Positions 60,101-64,000 of a stretch of DNA of 64,000 nt are shown here, one piece after another. A model generated the notes under the pieces. It searched no databases and had not been told where the DNA came from. It saw only the letters and a program-made list of their open reading frames with translations. Within the stretch, counting starts at the first letter, position 1; every line of letters begins with the position of its first letter. This stretch comes from Tetragonia tetragonoides (Eukaryota; Streptophyta; Magnoliopsida; Caryophyllales; Aizoaceae). The stretch covers positions 22,081,001-22,145,000 of the forward strand of contig CM076146.1 in NCBI GenBank assembly GCA_038025085.1, read 5' to 3'. The position numbers were made by a program, and so were the translations under genes.

Positions 60101-61222
60101 ACTTTGTTTGCATTCATTTGAGTGTGAAATAACACCAGGGATGTTTACAAGTACAAACAAGCTTCAACTCAATCTTTTGAATGCATTTACGCGTTTTGAA
60201 AGCTCATATGAGTAGGGTGAAAGAGATTTGAGTTCTTTTGTGTTGTATATTAAGGGAAAGCATCCAAATAATTTTTTTCATTCATTTGAGTGTGAAACTA
60301 TACCTAGGATGTTTACAGTTACAAACAAGCATCAACTCAAGCATTTGAATGCATTTACGCGTTTTAAAAGGTCATACGAGTAGGGTGAAAGAGATTTGAG
60401 TTCTTTTGTGTTGTATATTAAGAGAAAGCATCCAAATACTTTGTTTGCATTCATTTGAGTGTGAAACTACACCTAGTATGTTTACAGTTACAAACAAGCA
60501 TCAACTCAAGCTGCTGAATGAATTTACGTGTCTTAACAGCTCTTACGACTAGGGTGATAGAAATTGAGTTCTTTTGTGTTGTATATTAAGAGAAAGCATC
60601 CAAATACTTTGTTTGCATTCCTTTGAGTGTGAAACTACACCTAGGATGTTTACAAGTACAAACAAGCTTCAACTCATGCTTTTGAATGTATTTTCGCGTT
60701 TCAAAAGCTCATACGAGTAGTGTGAAAGAGATTTGAGTTCTTTTGTGTTGTATATTAAGAGAAAGCTTCCAATTGATTTGTTTGCATTCTTTTGCGTATG
60801 AAACTACACCAAGAATGTGTTAAATTACAAACAAGCTTCAACTCAAGCTTTTGAATGCATTTACGCGTTTTAAAAGCTCATACGAGTAGGGTGAAAGAGA
60901 TTTGAGTTCTTTTGTGTTGTATATTAAGAGAAAGCATCCAAATACTTTGTTTGCATTCATTTGAGTGTGATACTACACCGAGGATGTTTACAGTTACAAA
61001 CAAGCTTCAACTCAAGCTTTTGAATGCATTTACGCGTTTTAAAAGCTCATACGAGTAGGGTGAAAGAGATTTGAATTCTTCGGTGTTGTGTATTAAGAGG
61101 AAGCATCCAAATACTTTGTTTGCATTCATTTGAGTGTGAAACTATACCTAGGATGTTTACAGTTACAAACAAGCTTCAAATCAAGCTTTCGAATGCATTT
61201 ACGCGTTTTAAAAGCTCATACG
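57145..61222. repeat. Two tandem copies of a 2023-bp twelve-monomer higher-order repeat
   Basis: GTGTTGTACATTAAG at 57206 and 59230, and CGGTGTTGTGTATTAAGAGG at 59058 and 61081, are about 2023 bp apart, with every rare variant between them in the same order (CATATGAAGAG, CGCGGAGGG, AATTTTTTTCATTC, TCGCGTTTCAAAAGC, CAATTGATTTG). I noticed only isolated differences: an extra A near 57391 in copy 1 and CTAGTATG at about 60475 in copy 2. Near-identity implies recent duplication. Confidence 0.9.
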
Positions 61223-61285
61223 AGGAGGGTGAAAGAGATTTGAGTTCTTTTGTGTTGTATATTAAGAGAAAGCATCCAAATACTT

Positions 61286-64000
61286 TGTTTGCATTCCTTT
61301 GAGTGTGAAACTACACCTAGGATGTTTACAAGTACAAACAAGCTTCAACTCATGCTTTTGAATGTATTTTCGCGTTTCAAAAGCTCATACGAGTAGTGTG
61401 AAAGAGATTTGAGTTCTTTTGTGTTGTATATTAAGAGAAAGCTTCCAATTGATTTGTTTGCATTCTTTTGCGTATGAAACTACACCAAGAATGTGTTAAA
61501 TTACAAACAAGCTTCAACTCAAGCTTTTGAATGCATTTACGCGTTTTAAAAGCTCATACGAGTAGGGTGAAAGAGATTTGAGTTCTTTTGTGTTGTATAT
61601 TAAGAGAAAGCATCCAAATACTTTGTTTGCATTCATTTGAGTGTGAAACTACACCTAGGATGTTTATAGTTACAAACAAGCTTCAACTCAAGCTTTTGAA
61701 TGCATTTATACTTTTTAAAACCTCTTACGAGTAGGGTGAAAGAGATTTGAGTTCTTTTGTGTTGTATATTAAGAGAAAGCATCCAAATACTTTGTTTGCA
61801 TTCATTTGAGTGTGAAACTACATCTAGGATGTTTACAAGTAGAAAAAAGCTTCAACTCAAGCTTTTGATTGTATTTACGCATTTTAAAAGCTCATACGAG
61901 TAGGGTGAAAGAGATTTGAGTTCTTTTGTATTGTATATTAAGAGAAAGCATCCAAATACTTTGTGTACATTCAGTTGAGTGTGAAACTACACCTAGGTTG
62001 TTTATAGTTACAAACAAGTTTCAACTCAAGCTTTTGAATGCATTTACGCGTTTTAAAAGCTCATACGAGTAGGGTGAAAGAGATTTGAGTTCTCTTGTGT
62101 TGTATATTAAGAGAAAGCATCCAAATACTTTGTTTGCATTCATTTGAGTGTGAAACTACACCTAGGATGTTTACAGTTACAAACAAGCTTCAACTCAAGC
62201 TTTTGAATGCATTTATGCTTTTTAAAACCTCTTACGAGTAGGGTGAAAGAGATTTCAGTTCTTTTGTGTTGTATATTAAGAGACAGCATCCAAATACTTT
62301 GTTTGCATTCATTTGAGTGTGAAACTATACCTAGGGTGTTTACAGTTACAAACAAGCTTCAACTCAAGCTGTTGAATGAATTTACGCGTTTTAACAGCTC
62401 TTACGACTAGGGTGATAGAAATTGAGTTCTTTTGTGTTGTATATTAAGAGAAAGCATCCAAATACTTTGTTTGCATTAATTTGAGTGTGAAACTACACCT
62501 AGGATGTTTACAAGTACAAAAAAGCTTCAACTCAGGCTTTTGATTGTATTCACGCATTTTAAAAGCTCATACGAGTAGGGTGAAAGAGATTTGAGTTCTT
62601 TTGTATTGTATATTAAAAGAAAGCCTCCAAATACTTTGTGTACATTCATTTGAGTGTGAAACTACACCTAGGATGTTTACATGTACAAACAAGCTTCAAC
62701 TCAAGCTTTTGAATGAATTTACGCGTTTTAACAGCTCTTACGACTAGGGTGAAAAAGATTTGAGTTCTTTTGTGTTGTATATTAAGAGACACCATCCAAA
62801 TACTTTGTTTGCTTTCATTTGAGTGTGAAACTATACCTAGGATGTTTACAAGTACAAACAAGCTTCAACTCAAGCTTTTGAATGAATTTACGCGTTTTAA
62901 CAGCTCTTACGACTAGGGTGATAGAAATTGAGTTCTCTTGTGTTGTATATTATGAGAAAATATCCAAATAATTTGTTTGCATTCATTTGAGTGTGAAATA
63001 ACACCAGGGTTGTTTACAAGTACAAACAAGCTTCATCTCAAGCTTTTGAATGCATTTACGCGTTTTAAAAGCTCATACGAGTAGGGTGAAAGAGATTTGA
63101 GTTCTTTTGTGTTGTATATTAAGAGAAAGCATCCAAATACTTTTTTTTCATTCATTTGAGTGTGAAACTATACCTTGGATGTTTACAGTTACAAACAAGC
63201 TTCAACTCAAGCTTTTGAATGCATTTACGCGATTTAAAAGCTCATACGAGTAGGGTGAAAGAGATTTGAGGTCTTTTGTGCTATATATTAAGAGAAAGCA
63301 TCCAAATACTTTGTTTGTATTCATTTGAGTGTGAAAATACACCTAGGATGTTTACAGTTACAAACAAGCATCAACTCAAGCTGCTGAATGAATTTACGTG
63401 TTTTAACAGCTCTTACGAGTAGGGTGATAGAAATTGAGTTCTTTTGTGTTGTATATTAAGAGAAAGCATCCAAATACTTTGTTTGCATTCATTTGAGTGT
63501 GAAACTACACCTAAGGTGTTTACAAGTACAAACAAGCTTCAACTCAAGCTTTTGAATGAATTTACGCGTTTTAACAGCTCTTACGACTAGGGTGATAGAA
63601 ATTGTGTTCTTTTGTGTTGTATATTAAGAGAAAATATCCAAATACTTTGTTTGCATTCATTTGAGTGTGAAATAACACCAGGGATGTTTACAAGTACAAA
63701 CAAGCTTCAACTCAATCTTTTGAATGCATTTACGCGTTTTGAAAGCTCATACGAGTAGGGTGAAAGAGATTTGAGTTCTTTTGTGTTGTATATTAAGGGA
63801 AAGCATCCAAATAATTTTTTTCATTCATTTGAGTGTGAAACTATACCTAGGATGTTTACAGTTACAAACAAGCATCAACTCAAGCATTTGAATGCATTTA
63901 CGCGTTTTAAAAGCTCATACGAGTAGGGTGAAAGAGATTTGAGTTCTTTTGTGTTGTATATTAAGAGAAAGCATCCAAATACTTTGTTTGCATTCATTTG
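61286..64000. repeat. Terminal segment repeating the 54-57 kb order
   Basis: From the TCGCGTTTCAAAAGC and CAATTGATTTG monomers onward the variants follow 54.0-57.0 kb at an offset of about 7253 bp, later about 6575 bp after a four-monomer difference. The segment is cut by the window edge in mid monomer. Confidence 0.65.

Larger units (their letters stand above)
26947..64000. repeat. Satellite array C, ~169-bp monomers
   Basis: About 219 monomers, same orientation and register as arrays A and B, reaching the window edge. Divergence is higher near 29-36 kb, where monomers are mostly individual. From about 36 kb rightward the array is organised in nested higher-order repeats of different lengths (listed separately). 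The right part carries distinctive variants such as CAAATACTTTTTTTTCATTC, CACCAGGGTTGTTTAC and CAATTGATTTGTTTGC. No host gene, RNA gene or further transposon was found in this 37-kb stretch. Confidence 0.96.

Overview
The window is plant nuclear heterochromatin with no host gene. About 58 kb is one head-to-tail tandem satellite with a monomer of about 169 bp (170-bp variants occur), roughly 335 monomers, AT-rich and all in one orientation. Plant origin is inferred from the two inserted LTR retrotransposons: their primer-binding site is the initiator-tRNA-Met type (TGGTATCAGAGC) common in plant retroelements, and their gag is plant Ty3/Gypsy-like. A 169-bp satellite with higher-order repeats and nested Ty3-like elements suggests a centromeric or pericentromeric block, probably of a dicot. 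The species, and centromere function, cannot be settled from sequence alone.

Layout: satellite array A (1-7465); element 1, a gag-only LTR retrotransposon on the minus strand (7466-10612) with a GGTAT target duplication; array B (10613-23146); element 2, a related but rearranged composite (23147-26946) with an AACTA target duplication; array C (26947-64000). Array C contains the clearest higher-order repeats: an 833-bp five-monomer unit repeated five times (45428-49635), a 506-bp three-monomer unit (41067-42171) and a 2023-bp twelve-monomer unit present twice (57145-61222). Array B is built from imperfect multi-kilobase copies.

The only credible coding sequences are the gag-type ORFs of the two elements. 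Neither element has room for, or any trace of, protease, reverse transcriptase, RNase H or integrase, so both are non-autonomous and would need enzymes from a partner element. Element 1 has two LTRs of 828 bp that look identical, so it is very young, yet its gag frame has an internal TGA. Element 2 has about 1 percent divergence among its LTR copies and an abnormal architecture: both outer ends are U3 ends. An LTR plus primer-binding site on the plus strand is fused tail-to-tail to a minus-strand element whose 3' LTR is truncated. One target duplication flanks the whole, so the composite seems to have integrated as one molecule.

The observations most worth following are the two-U3-end composite, the protein-like frame that runs from gag through the polypurine tract into the LTR in both elements, the shared acidic domain after gag, and a dyad in the satellite whose two arms change together between monomer types. 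I found no gene cluster or defence-type system. The many 60-80 codon ORFs on both strands of the satellite are by-products of the repeat.
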